Shown here one piece after another: positions 34,790 through 46,297 of a stretch of DNA of 64,000 bases. The stretch's first letter is position 1, and each line of letters begins with the position of its first letter. Source of the stretch: Tachypleus tridentatus (taxonomy: Eukaryota > Arthropoda > Merostomata > Xiphosura > Limulidae); assembly GCF_004210375.1 (NCBI RefSeq), contig NC_134828.1, forward strand, positions 21,444,400 to 21,508,399, written 5' to 3'. The notes beneath the pieces are model-generated. The model made no database searches and had not been told where the DNA came from. It worked only from the letters and a program-made list of their open reading frames with translations. Both the position numbers and the translations under genes were made by a program.

Positions 34790-34920
34790 AAACGGCTCCA
34801 AAAATACATTAGATAAGAGCCATTTTCTTAACCTGAAGATGACCTAAGAAGGTCGAAACGTTGTTCTCTCCTTATCAGTAAAAGTGTTAATACCCATACC
34901 AGCCGTTCTGAGATACATTT
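34790..34920 (+). repeat. dispersed repeat with conserved hairpin motif (copy B)
   Basis: AACCTGAAGATGACC, TAAGAA, GGTCGAAACGTTGTTC at 34830-34866 form an inner GACC/GGTC stem and an outer AAC/GTT stem. These are separated by CTGAAGAT on one side and GAAAC on the other. Followed by GTTAATACCCATACCAGC and CGTTCTGAGATAC. The last part recurs in reverse near 9895-9935. Confidence 0.7.
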
Positions 34921-35152
34921 TTATTTCAAGTTGGTTTCACGTCATCACGAACCCTTTTTACTGGTTCTCGTGGTACATTTAATTTTTGTGTTGTTAATAC
35001 AGCGTGGCCCTCGTCGTGTTATGATTTAAATAAATAAACACGTTTTGAAATATCACGAAATTAATCTGACATAGTGAATATATATTTTTTTTTCAGTGGA
35101 GCATATTCGGGGTGAAATGTTATGAAAGTTAATAAACTCTGTGTATTTACAG

Positions 35153-35276
35153 GTACTATGCCATAATTCATCCAGTCAGGTCCCGCTACATGTGTACCAC
35201 AGGTCAGGCTCGTCGGATTATAATAGCTATCTGGATTCTGTCTTTAGTATTTGCTGTTCCGATAGTATTTGTTCAG
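35153..35276 (+). CDS. class A GPCR, exon with ICL2 and TM4
   Basis: Follows TGTATTTACAG and ends at GTTCAG|GTAAGA, both good splice sites. The first base completes the Arg of ERY, then YYAIIHPVRSRYMCTT (ICL2) and RRIIIAIWILSLVFAVPIVF (TM4, with the conserved Trp and Pro), ending at Q in phase 0. The 124-nt length (1 + 41 codons) joins exactly to the neighbouring exons. Confidence 0.92.
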
Positions 35277-35601
35277 GTAAGAGTTTCTCTACCAGGTACA
35301 TAAATAGACATGCAGACAGATAAATAGTCTTACTTATGTAAAGACTCCAACAACAGCCGTACTGTAGTTCATTCTTTACACACCAGTGGGCAGGACTTAT
35401 AAAATGTGGGTAAAGAAAATAACAACAAAAGTCTTAATTCACTCTACAGAAATCGTTAAATTAAGTTGTTTTTTATAACATTCCAGTTTGTGCTGAGAAC
35501 ATTTCATTCGTAACTCGTTAGAATAGTACACTTTTTTTCCCAAGGTCGAATTATCGTCTGCTTCCCTCAAACTTGCTTAACTAGTGATTGACAAACGTTT
35601 T
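35277..35601. other. GPCR intron, no feature
   Basis: AT-rich; nothing recognised. Confidence 0.4.
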
Positions 35602-35880
35602 GGCCCGGCATGGCCAGGTAGGTTAAGGGGTTCGACTCGTAATCTGAGGGTCGCGAGTTCGAATCCCCGTCGCACCAAACGTGCTTGCCCTTTCAGCCGT
35701 GGGGGCGTTATAATGTGACGGTCAATCCCATTATCCCTTGGTAACAGAGTAGCTCAAGAGTGGGCGGTAGGTGATGATGACTAGCTATCTTCCCTCTAGT
35801 CTTAAACTGCTAAATTAGGGACGACTAGTGCAGATAGCCCTTGTGTAGCGAAATTCAAAACAGACAAACATTTTTGAGAA
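35602..35880 (+). mobile_element. tRNA-Thr-like SINE, full length
   Basis: GGCCCGGCATGGCCAGG head, box B GTTCGAATCCCC, body with small deletions, and a CAGACAAACA tail. Confidence 0.9.
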
Positions 35881-36883
35881 AAGTTTCAGTTCTACAGAGA
35901 AAAAACAAACTTGCTAGCTCAATAAAATGGAGAATAATTTATAATTGTAAAAAGTTCCGACAGCCGTTCATACTCTCTTCATAGGAACCGCCTGATGTCT
36001 TGTTTCATGACTTCCTTTAGTTAAGCTTAATGCAATCCTTTTGAAACGAAAGTCTTGTTTCGTTGCAATCTTTCAATAACCCAAACCTAATAAAAGCCAC
36101 ACAGTTAATTCAAACGGACATTAAGAGTTGACCATCTAACGAAGATTTGAAGGAAGCACACTGCTTTACTAGACAGTTTGTGAAAACTCACTGGATAAAA
36201 ACTAACTGAGAAAGAATAGAGTATGGTGAGATATGGAGAAAAAGAAAAACTTAGGTGAAAATTTTAAATACTGAGAAATACTACATTGTGAACACCATTA
36301 CTTCTAAATATAACAAATAAAACTGAAATTATTATGCTTAGTTTCAATGTACACCATTAAATACGCTATCTGCAAAGTAAGACACAAGTAGTTTCAATGT
36401 ACACCGTTAAGTATAGTATCTAAAACACTGAATAGGTCAAAAGTGAGTCACGTGTATTCTACGGTGATAAATATTGTAACAAAGTACCAAGTAATAGATT
36501 CGTGTGAGCTGTTCCACTTTGGTCCACTTTCACAATCGCACACCAACGTTCCCTTAGTAAAATCGTTCTCCAGCTTAGACAGTATTGTTTCTTTTGTTTC
36601 GTTTTGGCATTTAAAGCTAACTTTCTAGATCTACAAATTTTTGTGGATAAAACTAGAGTTAGTTAAAATATAAAAATTATAAATAAATATAACAAATAAT
36701 TATTACTAAAATAAAATAAATAATGTTGTGTTATTTATTCTTATCTTAAGAAATCTGATTTGTAAATGGTTTAAATAAAATCGTTAATAATTGTAACTCA
36801 CTTGTTTAATTTGGTTCACACCCTAACCGTTGTTATCTTGAAAACTTGTTTATATAAACATAGTGCTTAGAACACTCCTAGCA
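35881..36883. other. GPCR intron, no gene seen
   Basis: AT-rich; a short repeated AGTTTCAATGTACACC occurs twice near 36340-36405. No coding signal recognised. Confidence 0.4.
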
Positions 36884-36990
36884 ACTAACAGCCGACTCAG
36901 AACTGGCACGGACCGGGAGAATCCGACTGTTTAATTAAAACAAAGCATTGCGATGGCCGTCGGACGGTGCTGACGCAATGTGATTTCTGC
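36884..36990 (+). rRNA. 28S rRNA gene fragment (pseudogene)
   Basis: About 107 bp match the conserved large-subunit rRNA core upstream of the R2 insertion region: ACTAACAGCCGACTCAGAAC, TGGCACGGACCGGG, GTTTAATTAAAACAAAGC, ATTGCGATGGCC and GACGCAATGTGATTTCTGC. The match stops abruptly after GATTTCTGC, where intact 28S would continue with CCAGTGCTCTGAATG. A few changes (GTCGGACGG) suggest decay. Identification is from recall of 28S sequence. Confidence 0.88.
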
Positions 36991-37450
36991 TCGAAGAGAA
37001 CAGCTTCTTTCCTATGACGAACTCCCATGCCTTTCCCCTCCTTAACCACGTGTTACAAATTTCCCTGCTATCTAAGGCACGATTAGGGTAGATTATTCGG
37101 CGCCGTGGAAGTGGGTTTTCTCGGGCACTCCCGTTTCTCCCACAGCAAAATATTTGGGTATGTCTATACCCAGGCCCTGGAAAGTGGTACGTCTTCCTTT
37201 CCCGATCTTCTCCTGTATCTTTCTACACTCCTCCACTTCATGTACCGCCCCTCCCTTTCTCCTCCGACTTCGTTTGTCTTCTACACGACCATATCCAACT
37301 AATCTCAAAACATGCTCCAGAAATTACCCAATGATCCAATTTGCTCATCGAGAGGTCTTGAACCCTCAATCATGCGCGGGGCTGAAGAGAAACAAAAGTT
37401 TCTGAGCGCCCCTGGTTTGCCTTAGGGGTCTCCCTAAGGTCTTTAAAACC
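36991..37450. other. GC-richer segment joined to the 28S fragment, origin unknown
   Basis: Less AT-rich than its surroundings and pyrimidine-rich on the plus strand (CCCTCCTTAACCACG, CTCCTCCGACTTCGTTTG). A minus-strand frame 37093-37308 is rich in Arg, Glu and Gly. It could be the end of an rDNA-associated insertion or an unrelated filler; I recognise no domain. Confidence 0.35.
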
Positions 37451-37961
37451 AAAATTACTGTCAATCCTAAAATAAAATAAAAAAACACTCCTACAACTGT
37501 TTTATTTTATCCAGTCTCGCGAGCCCTGATATTATAGGAACGGCTTTGACTGAATATTGTGTGGTTGACATAGTGTAACATATTTTCCTCGTGGGTTTTT
37601 TAAATTTTCATTTAAAAACGTCAGAATATTAAAGACTGATGTGTTTAATCCCGCACTGCATTCTGGGAACAACAATAGAGCTATGCAGTAAAGCCAGTTT
37701 AATCTGCATTGTAGTTTTCAGCCATTTGGATGCTTGATGATAGGTACGGGTCACATCTCAACATGGATGGTGGTGTAAACTGGAAAATGCAACTTGTACC
37801 GTGAAAACTGGAGTTACAAGTGTTGATACATTTATTTACCTCATGAATACCAATATGTTTGCATTAAAAAGACATTTAAACCAGCTTGAACCAATAAAAA
37901 ACTCTCAACATTTGTTTGTTTGAAACGTTAAACCACGCCCATTTGTTGAGAATGAGTGACG
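37451..37961. other. GPCR intron, no gene seen
   Basis: AT-rich; nothing recognised. Confidence 0.4.
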
Positions 37962-38237
37962 GTTTGGACCCGGCATGGCCAGGTGGGTTAAGGCGTTCGA
38001 CTCGTAATCTGAGAGTCGCAGGTTCGAATCCTCGTCACACCAAACATGCTTGCCCTATCAGCCGTGGGGCGTTATTATGTAACGGTCAATCCCACTATTC
38101 GTCGGTAAAAGAGTAGCCCAAGAGTTGACGGTGGGTGGTGATGAATAGCTGCCTTCCCACTGCTAAATTAATAATGGCTAGTGCAGATAACCATCGTGTA
38201 GCTTTGCGCGAAATTCAAAAACAAACAAACAAACAAA
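37962..38237 (+). mobile_element. tRNA-Thr-like SINE with target-site duplication
   Basis: Head CCCGGCATGGCCAGGTGG, box B GGTTCGAATCC. The body has a short deletion before CTGCTAAATTA, with a (CAAA)n tail. Flanked by GAGTGACG at 37954-37961 and 38238-38245. Confidence 0.92.
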
Positions 38238-38479
38238 GAGTGACGATTTCGCTTAGTGAGTGCCTATTTGGTATCCTACTACGTCCATTTGGTACTAAGA
38301 ATCTAGGAGGAAGGCGTGAACATCATTGAGTGCTATAACGTATCTTATCGGTGTTTATTTGGAAGTTACCGATGTTAATAGATACGTAATGGAACTCACA
38401 TACCATACACACCGATTATTTTATGGAATTTGCATGATGTACATCAAGACATAGGCTTTGTCTGAAAGCAAAGCCAACT

Positions 38480-38625
38480 TGGCTATCTGTTGAGTCCCGA
38501 TATTCAAAATGTAAACCCATAGATTGAGTCCGGATATTCAAATTGTAAACCCATAGATTGAGTCCGGATATTCAAATTGTAAACCCACAGATTGAGTCCG
38601 GATATTCAAATTGTAAACTCGTGAT
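38480..38625 (+). repeat. ~35-bp tandem repeat, four copies
   Basis: GAGTCCGGATATTCAAATTG plus TAAACCCATAGATT, nearly identical copies. Starts just after a decayed tRNA-like fragment (CAAAGCCAACTTGGC), from which its first unit may derive. Confidence 0.85.
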
Positions 38626-38884
38626 GGTAAAGGGATATGTGATCGAGTTTGTACACTTGTGTGGTACAGTTTAGTTTGGGCTTAACTTCTGAGCATACTT
38701 CCAATTATCCTGTGAAATAAGACGCGTGTATTTTCGTTTAATTTAGCTGACTGTAACCAACAAACTTAAGCAATATTTTGAAAGTGTTTGAAATGAAAAT
38801 GGATTCTGATGAACATTCGGTTTTTACACGTTCGTAGAATCTCTTTCACCACAGCCAATGATTTTGAAATAATAGGTTGAGATT

Positions 38885-39535
38885 TGGAGCTCTATATATT
38901 CACAAGCTGAATACGTTAACAGTAACGTTGAACTGTACGTATTCCCAAACTAAACAAGCTATCAGTAACGTTGAACTGTACGTATTCCCAAGCTGAACAA
39001 GTTAACAGTAACGTTGAACTGTACGTATTCCCAAACTAAACAAGTTAACAGTAACGTTGAACTGTACGTATTCCCAAGCTGAACAAGTTAACAGTAACGT
39101 TGAACTGTACGTATTCCCGAGTTCAACAAGCTATCAGTAACGTTGAACTGTACGTATTCCCGAGTTCAACAAGCTATCAGTAACGTTGAACTGTACGTAT
39201 TCCCGAGTTCAACAAGCTATCAGTAACGTTGAACTGTACGTATTCCCAAGCTGAACAAGTTAACAGTAACGTTGAATTGTACGTATTCCGAAGCTGAACA
39301 AGTTAACAGTAACGTTGAACTGTACGTATTCCCAAGCTGAACAAGTTAACAGTAACGTTGAACTGTACGTATTCCCAAACTGAACAAGTTATCAGTAACA
39401 TTGAACTGTACGTATTCCCAAGCTGAACAAGTTAACAGTAACGTTGAATTGTACGTATTCCCAAACTGAACAAGTTAACAGTAACGTTGAAGTGTATATG
39501 TTCCCGATCTGAACAAGTTAACAGGAATGTTGAAC
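38885..39535 (+). repeat. 43-bp minisatellite
   Basis: About 15 copies of ACAGTAACGTTGAACTGTAC, GTATTCCCAAGCTGAACAAG, TTA. Two spacer variants (AAGCTGAACAAGTTA and GAGTTCAACAAGCTATC) occur in runs. Confidence 0.93.
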
Positions 39536-39574
39536 TGTATATCCTTCTGTCTCTACTGATTCTACAACATGTCA

Positions 39575-40275
39575 CCTTAATGAACAAATAAGGCAATATA
39601 TCCACCTTAATGAAAAGATAAAACAGTATATCCACCTTAATGAACAGATACGACAGTATATCCACCTTAATGAACAGGTACGACAGTATATCCACCTTAA
39701 TGAACAGATACGACAGTATATTCACCTTAATGAACAGGTACGACAGTATATCCACCTTAATAAACAGGTAAGACAGTATATCCACCTTAATGAACAGATA
39801 AGACAGTATATCCACCTTAATGAACAGATAAGACAGTATATCCACCTTAATGAACAGATACGACAGTATATCCACCTTAATGAACAGATACGACAGTATA
39901 TTCACCTTAATGAACAGGTACGACAGTATATCCACCTTAATAAACAGGTAAGACAGTATATCCACCTTAATGAACAGATAAGGCAATATATCCACCTTAA
40001 TGAACAGATACGACAGTATATCCACCTTAATAAACAGGTACGACAGTATATCCACCTTAATGAACAGGTACGACAGTATATCCACCTTAATAAACAGGTA
40101 AGACAGTATATCCACCTTAATGAACAGATAAGGCAATATATCCACCTTAATGAACAGATACGACAGTATATCCACCTTAATAAACAGGTACGACAGTATA
40201 TCCACCTTAATGAACAGATAAGGCAATATATCCACCTTAATGAACAGATACGACAGTATATCCTCTACAGATTCT
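39575..40275 (+). repeat. 30-bp minisatellite
   Basis: About 23 copies of TGAACAGATACGACAGTATA plus TCCACCTTAA. As 30 bp is ten codons, the minus strand reads ILSYLFIKVD repeats for about 294 codons; this is not a gene. Degenerate units (CTCTGAACAGATAC) trail to about 40440. A higher-order block of several units is repeated. Confidence 0.94.
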
Positions 40276-40440
40276 ACAGAGTCCTGCTTCAACCTTTCAC
40301 AGCATGTCATTGCCACTGAGAAGATCCTCCAGTATGTCCTTCTCTCTGAACAGATACTCTAACATATTCTTGAGTCTGAACAGATAATACAGAATATTGT
40401 TCTCTCTGAACAGATACAACATAGCTTCAGCCATATTTGG

Positions 40441-42229
40441 AGAAATTACGACATGTCCTTGCATTTCAGATGCATTCTCTTAAGCCTACTTACACGTATT
40501 TATACTTGGAGGTAGAAAACAAGGATTTTTCTAAATAAGCCTATCTTAGGAAGTATGGTTGAGTCTTTCAATGGATTGTCTGTGAGATTTTAAAATATAA
40601 TGATGAGCTATCCTTGAAAAGGATGCATGGTTTATGTTTCTATCTTCGGACATGTTTTTGTTTGTAACTTATTTTCAACGGTTCGTTTTTAACAGGACTC
40701 CATTTCACGCTTAGCTAGGTGGAATAACTTATATTTTACCGAATTTGTTTTGACCGAACCAAACGAAAGCTGTTTTAGTTTTATACTTGCACGTGTCTTC
40801 ACGCTTAATCGAACAACACCGGTTTGAATAGAGAACGAAGTTCAAAAAATGATAACAATATTAGAACAAAAAAATGACGGAGAAGATAGAACAACAAAAG
40901 ATAGAACTTAAAGCTTTTGAAGTGTAAATTACGTATGCAAATAAGGCGGGAAACGCTGGTGAAAAGAACAAAAACAGATAACATATCTCTCGTATCTCTC
41001 TTTTGATGTGAAACATTAAATTAAAGCTTTCATTTTGAAGAGAATCAACAAAAAATAAAAGGTTGACAAAATGAATGCTTTTAACGAACGATCTATTTCT
41101 GTCCTCCACAAATATAAAGTGCATTAGTCTTAGCGAAACGTACATAATATTAGCTTATTCAAAGAAATATCCAATTACCATACGTCTTCCTGTTTACATT
41201 AAACAGAATATCCTCGCTGTCGTTGTGGATGTGCTTATTTACCCACGAAACATTGAAAGATAAGTTATTGAATTTGTGTAACTTTTATATCATTTAAGAA
41301 AAACAAGGGTTAACTGTCTCTTCTGAGTTTGTTACGTAATTATTCGAATGTCAGATTTAAGAAGAAAACAGTGAAGAGGGCGTGCTTCTTTTATTTATGA
41401 TTTCTGTTTCAGCGCAAAGCTACACAATGGGCAATCTGCGCGCCAACCACCACGATGGATCGAACCCCGAATTTTAACGTTGTAAGTCCGTAAAAACACC
41501 GTTAACACACTGCTTTTTATCTTAATAATTTAAATAAGTAACTCAAGTTTTTTTTATTTGTTTTACAAAACGCGTATATTTTAGTGAAATTATATAGTTA
41601 CATCCAAATAAGTAAACAAAATCATGAGGAAAGACTGCGTTACAAATAGCAAATCCCAATCTCTGATTAATTACATTATAACCATAAATTCTTAAACCAT
41701 AAACAAAACACATTGAAATTAAACAAAATACAGTGCATATTTTAAAAATAAAAGATCCGAGGGTACAAGTTACAACATGTGATTATAAAATGTGTCTTAG
41801 GTTTTGGAAGTGACTGCGGAAGTAAGTTCCACATTGCGGTGAGGATATAATTTATATATATATATGATAACCCTAGTTTTCGTACGACAACAGAGACGTT
41901 TTATATTACAAGAATTAATTTTGTGATTCAACTGAGAAATATTCACATTTGAAATAAATAACTTATTCTAGTTTGCTATTTTGCTTTCAGAGAGGAACAA
42001 AATAAACTTATACCACAACATTTAATGTGGTAGGTGTTTATACAATATTGCATAAATATTCATAAGAAGCTCGACAACTACCCATATTATAGTATTTTGT
42101 TTAAGGTTATAATATCATGGGTTAATTACACGTAAAGACTGTCAGTACAATAGTAACTCTGAGAAAACTGCTCTTAATCTCGTGCTTAGGCGCTGAAAAT
42201 CATAATTAGCACATCTTCAGTCAGTTACT
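40441..42229. other. GPCR intron; one tRNA-like relic
   Basis: AT-rich. At 41405-41515 (-) a second-family tRNA-like fragment occurs (CAAAGCTACACAATGGGC, GGATCGAACCCCG, CGTTGTAAGTCCGTA). A short TA microsatellite lies near 41850. No host exon recognised. Confidence 0.45.
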
Positions 42230-42575
42230 AAAAAGGAGTGAACACAAGCTTTCTGATCCTTCGCTAGATCCCTCTGCCGGTAGATTATATAATTATTTAC
42301 ATGAAACATAAGTTTTGATTTGTCGCTAGCGCTCTCTATTGGTATATTGTATATAGCACAAGCTTTAGGCTCCTTCACCAGCGCTCTCTACTGGTAGATT
42401 ATATGTAGTGTAAGTTTTTAGATCCTTAGTCAGAGCCATCTATTGGTACATTATATATAATACAAGCTTTCGCATTCTTCGCCAAAGTCTTCTTCTACTG
42501 GTAGATTATATGTAGCATCAGTTTTCGATTTCTTCGCCAGAGCCCTCTACTGATAAATTATATGTAACACAAGTG
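42230..42575 (+). repeat. ~62-bp degenerate tandem repeat
   Basis: Five to six diverged units sharing CTTCGCCAGAGCCCTCTACT, GGTAGATTATATGTA and ACACAAGCTTT, ending about 155 bp before the TM5 exon. Confidence 0.75.
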
Positions 42576-42729
42576 TTGGATTATTTGCTAAAACCTTTTA
42601 TAAAAATATTACAAAGAGGAAATAGACCCTCTGCGAAATGATCCGATAACTTACCACCAACGTTACCATAAGAAAGAGAAGAAACCTTCCAGTTTAATTT
42701 GTTTTTATTTCTACTTTTTATCTTTTCAG

Positions 42730-42935
42730 ATTCATTTAGAAGTTGGTGTACGAATACAAGCTTACTGGTGCGTTCGTGACTGGCAAAGTCCAATCATGTG
42801 GCGAAGCTATGAAGTCTATATGCTTTTTCTTATTCTTGTGGTGCCATCTGGTGTCATGTGTTACACTTACACAAGGATATGTCACCAACTGTGGATTGTT
42901 GTGAAAGAACGTGCGGATATGACTCTAGGGAACGT
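42730..42935 (+). CDS. class A GPCR, exon with ECL2, TM5 and start of ICL3
   Basis: Acceptor TTATCTTTTCAG and donor GT|GTATGT (phase 2). Encodes IHLEVGVRIQAYWCVRDW with the ECL2 cysteine that pairs with TM3, then YEVYMLFLILVVPSGVMCYT (TM5 with conserved Pro and Tyr) and ICHQLWIVVKERADMTLGN into ICL3. The AYWCVRDW hairpin and the LW after TM5 are features of peptide-binding receptors. It joins the previous exon in phase 0. Confidence 0.93.
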
Positions 42936-43459
42936 GTATGTATTTACATTTTAGGACAGATAGATATAAATATTTAATATATTTTTTCTTGTGTTTGCAA
43001 TTGTTTCTTTTTCTCAAATTTTTGGTAATGCGATTTTCTTTGTTCAAAATATATCGAGAATCGGGAGAATAATATATTTGTTGTTGTTGTATTCATCTAC
43101 ACGAAAGTTAGCTTTACCAGGAAGAGCAAGTTTAAACTGTTTTAAATTATTTGTTTAAATAAACTCGTTTTGAAGCGGCGTGATAGAGGCCAAGGTTTGG
43201 GTTGAGAAAATTTATTATGTAGAGGAGCGAACAAACCAGCCGTTTTTACATATAAAGAGACAAATATAACAAAAATAAAAAAAAAACATTAATAAGTCGT
43301 GATTTTTTACGGCTCGGGATTTTTAACATTTGTAAAGACACACACACATACAGAGTAAAAACTGTCGTCTCACTGCTCTCTTAACACATAACCACAAGTT
43401 TCTAGAATGAAGGACAAAAATTTCATAACGTTGACATATTTCGATAAAATTGCGACTAA
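42936..43459. other. GPCR intron; hairpin-repeat relic
   Basis: AT-rich. 43197-43262 resembles the dispersed hairpin repeat family (GTTGAGAAAATTTATTATGT, AGGAGCGAACAA, AGCCGTTTTTACATATAA). Confidence 0.4.
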
Positions 43460-43740
43460 ACGGTTTGTTTGTAGTTAAGTACAAAGCTACACAATGGACC
43501 ATCTGTAATGTGCCCACCACGGGTATGTAAACCTGATTTTTTGCGTTATAAAATTTAAGACGTATCGTTGTGCCACTAAGGGACGCAAGTAGAGAGAGAA
43601 ACCATCTTTTGTTTGGTTGTTTATTTCTAGTTAAGCGCAAAGCTACACAATGAACCATTTGTGCTCTGCCCACTACGGGTATCGAAACATGGTTTCTAGG
43701 GTTGTAAGTACGTACACATATTGGTGTGTCACTGGTGAAG
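43460..43740 (-). repeat. two second-family tRNA-derived SINE copies in tandem
   Basis: 43460-43590 and 43610-43740 are both minus-oriented: (GTTT) tail, AGTTAAGCGCAAAGCTACAC, ACAATGAACCATTTGTGC, CCCACTACGGGTATCGAAAC and a TAC-type anticodon arm. The two are diverged from each other. Confidence 0.7.
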
Positions 43741-43781
43741 CGAACGTCTTTAGTTCAACAGAAATCTCTTCCATGACGTTA

Positions 43782-44064
43782 GGCCCGGCATGGCCTAGCG
43801 CGTTAAGGCGTGCGCTTCGTAATCTGAGGGTCGCGGGTTCGCACCCGAGTCGCGCCAAACATGCTCGCCCTCCCAGCCGTGGGGGCGTTATAATGTGACG
43901 GTCAATCCCACTATTCGTTGGTAAAAGAGTAGCCCAAGAGTTGGCGGTGGGTGGTGATGACTAGCTGCCTTCCCTCTAGTCTTACACTGCTAAATTAGGG
44001 ACGGCTAGCACAGATAGCCCTCGAGTAGCTTTGTGCGAAATTCCAAAACAAACAAACAAACAAA
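43782..44064 (+). mobile_element. tRNA-Thr-like SINE, intact, with target-site duplication
   Basis: The best-preserved plus copy: GGCCCGGCATGGCCTAGCG head, CGTAATCTGAGGGTCGCGG arm, full body and (CAAA)n tail. Flanked by the 12-bp repeat TCCATGACGTTA at 43770-43781 and 44065-44076. Box B reads GGTTCGCACCC. Confidence 0.95.
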
Positions 44065-44764
44065 TCCATGACGTTAATTTGACACATTGTGGTATTTCAC
44101 AAAAGCGATAGAAGAGTTCTTCAAACGTAGACTAGGGCTTTATTTAACACAATGATGTGTTATAGCGATATAAAGACACACTTTAATTTTTTCATATTTT
44201 CTAAAAAACACAAACGACGTGCGGTTTTCAGTTCAATATTGTGTTTATTTAAACACATCAGGTCAGAATCTTATTACATTTTTTATTGTACAAAGTTCCA
44301 CTAAAATATTATGAATCAGTCAGCATATTCGTGTTGTGTTACACTGTGTTGTTTTGAATATGAAATTGTGTTGAAGCCATCAGACACCAGGCGTGTACTG
44401 TACAAAATTTGTACTTGTGTTTACTGTAAATCTACCGGGCAAATGATCACTCTTATAACGCACTCATTACTTAAAGTGCGGGACATGTTTTCGATTATTA
44501 AGGATTCGAACCCGGATCGTCAGCCCTATTGCTCTTCCATTGGACCCCCCACTAACTAGATGCTGCACGGAATATAAACTGTGCTGTTTTTAACACATTT
44601 TTTTTGTATTTTGTTTTCACAGTGTATGTTCCCGATTTCATCTGAAAAACTGGATGTTGCTTATATCTCGATAGCGGAGAGCAACTTACGAAATATGTTT
44701 AGTATTCTGCTGTTAAAAATATCCCACATACCACGCTTTTTAAAATAATGGTTAACCACAACGT
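44065..44764. other. GPCR intron, no gene seen
   Basis: AT-rich; a vague tRNA-like relic near 44450-44560 (GATTCGAACCCGG). No exon recognised. Confidence 0.4.
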
Positions 44765-45030
44765 TTGTTTATTTTGAATTTCGCGCAAAGCTACTCGAGA
44801 GCTATCTACGCTAGTCGTCCCTAATTTGCAGTGTAAGACTAGAGAGAAGGCAGATAGTCATCACCACCCACCGCCAACTCTTGGGCTACTCTTTTACCAA
44901 CGAATAGGGGGATTGACGGTTACATTATAACGCCCCCTCGGCTGAAAGGACGAGCATGTTTGGTGCGACCGGGATTCGAACCCGCGGATTACAAGTCAAA
45001 CGCCTTAACACACTTGGCCATGCCGGGCCC
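44765..45030 (-). mobile_element. tRNA-Thr-like SINE with target-site duplication
   Basis: Minus orientation, with an 8-10 bp deletion in the head arm (CCCGCGGATTACAAG). Flanked by TAACCACAACGT at 44753-44764 and 45031-45042. Confidence 0.93.
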
Positions 45031-45042
45031 TAACCACAACGT

Positions 45043-45835
45043 ATTTGACAGTGCTTACGTTTGTTACTTCTGCACTACTAACATACGAATGGTGTTCGTC
45101 ATGGATACATTTTCCAAGATTTCTGAAAGGTGAATACGTGCAGCTACGTTGAAACATCAAAACTGATGTATTATTACATAAAATTACATCAATTGAAATA
45201 CGGAACTGACACACACACTTAAGCAATATCTCTGGTGATAAATTGGTAAAACTACCGTGAAACAGTGATATGTATATACATACATAACGACACATGGTTA
45301 CAGTTGCTAGGTAATTGTCAAGAATTCACGAGGAGATGACATGTGATAAACCTTGTTTGTTGTCATGATCTCAGTTGCCTGTACTTCTGCTTGTCTCAGT
45401 GAAACTGGATTTTTTGTTTGTTCAGAATTGCAGAAGGAAACAAGTTTGAAGCTCTCAGGTCATTGCCTTTCTAATGGAAGAGGGTATGAGGTCACGCCCC
45501 CTAGAAATATTTTTTTGTAAATTTACTGCTGTGGCATTGGATATTGGACAGTTTAAACTACAAATGATGCACACACGCAACTTAATGTATCGAACGAAAA
45601 TAAGTTTTAATACATGCTATGAAAAAGTAGTTAGGTCATGGCCTGATTGGCCTTACCCCTTCCTAAGGCTCAAGTTAGTAATCAGTTTTGTAAAAGAAAT
45701 ATAATTTCATTTACATGAATTTTAATTGCATATAGCTGCCTTAATTTTTTATTTATTGTTTTACTAAAATTATTAAAACAAAGTTCTTCGTTCAATTAGT
45801 TCTCTCTTAAAATTATTATCATACAATGTGCTCCC
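45043..45835. other. GPCR intron, no gene seen
   Basis: AT-rich; short open frames on both strands lack family features. Confidence 0.4.
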
Positions 45836-45958
45836 TCCAGTGGCACATCGGTATGTCTGCGGACTCACACCGCTAGAAACCGAGTTTCGATACCCGTGGT
45901 GGGAAGATCGCAGATAGCCCATCGTGTAATCTTGTGTTTAATTCAAAAACAAACAAAC
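45836..45958 (+). mobile_element. second-family tRNA-derived SINE, best copy
   Basis: CCAGTGGCACATCGGTATGT, CTGCGGACTCACACCGCTAG, GAGTTTCGATACCCGTGGTG (box B-like GTTTCGATACC), GCAGATAGCCCATCGTG and a CAAACAAAC tail. About 120 bp, shorter than the Thr-like SINE. It shares the short AGATAGCCC/tail motif with it. Confidence 0.75.
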
Positions 45959-46043
45959 GTAGGATATATTTATTCATATTATTTTTCTGTGTTGTTCCTG
46001 TATACAAACGTTGACGGCCATGCTTTTCATATTTCTCTGTGGT

Positions 46044-46297
46044 GGCCTGGCATGAACTGATAGTTTGAACGCTCTACTCACAGTCTGAATTTCTGGTATT
46101 CGAATCCCCGTCGCCAAATATGGGGGCGTTACAATATTAAGATCAATCCCACTATTCGTTGGTAAGAGTAACCCAGAAATTGGCAGTGATTTGTGTTAGC
46201 CAGCTGCCTTCCCTTATAGTATATCACTGTTAAATTATAGGCGACCAGCGTAGATAGCCCTCGTGTAGCTTTGCGCAAAATTCAAAATAAACAACAC
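46044..46297 (+). mobile_element. tRNA-Thr-like SINE, diverged copy
   Basis: Head GGCCTGGCATG, box B ATTCGAATCCCCG, body and AAATTCAAAATAAACAA tail with many substitutions and small deletions; older than other copies. Confidence 0.8.

Noticed and set aside
39432..40316. 294-codon minus-strand frame of ILSYLFIKVD repeats
   Set aside because: Product of a 30-bp minisatellite; the flanking non-repeat parts encode nothing recognisable.
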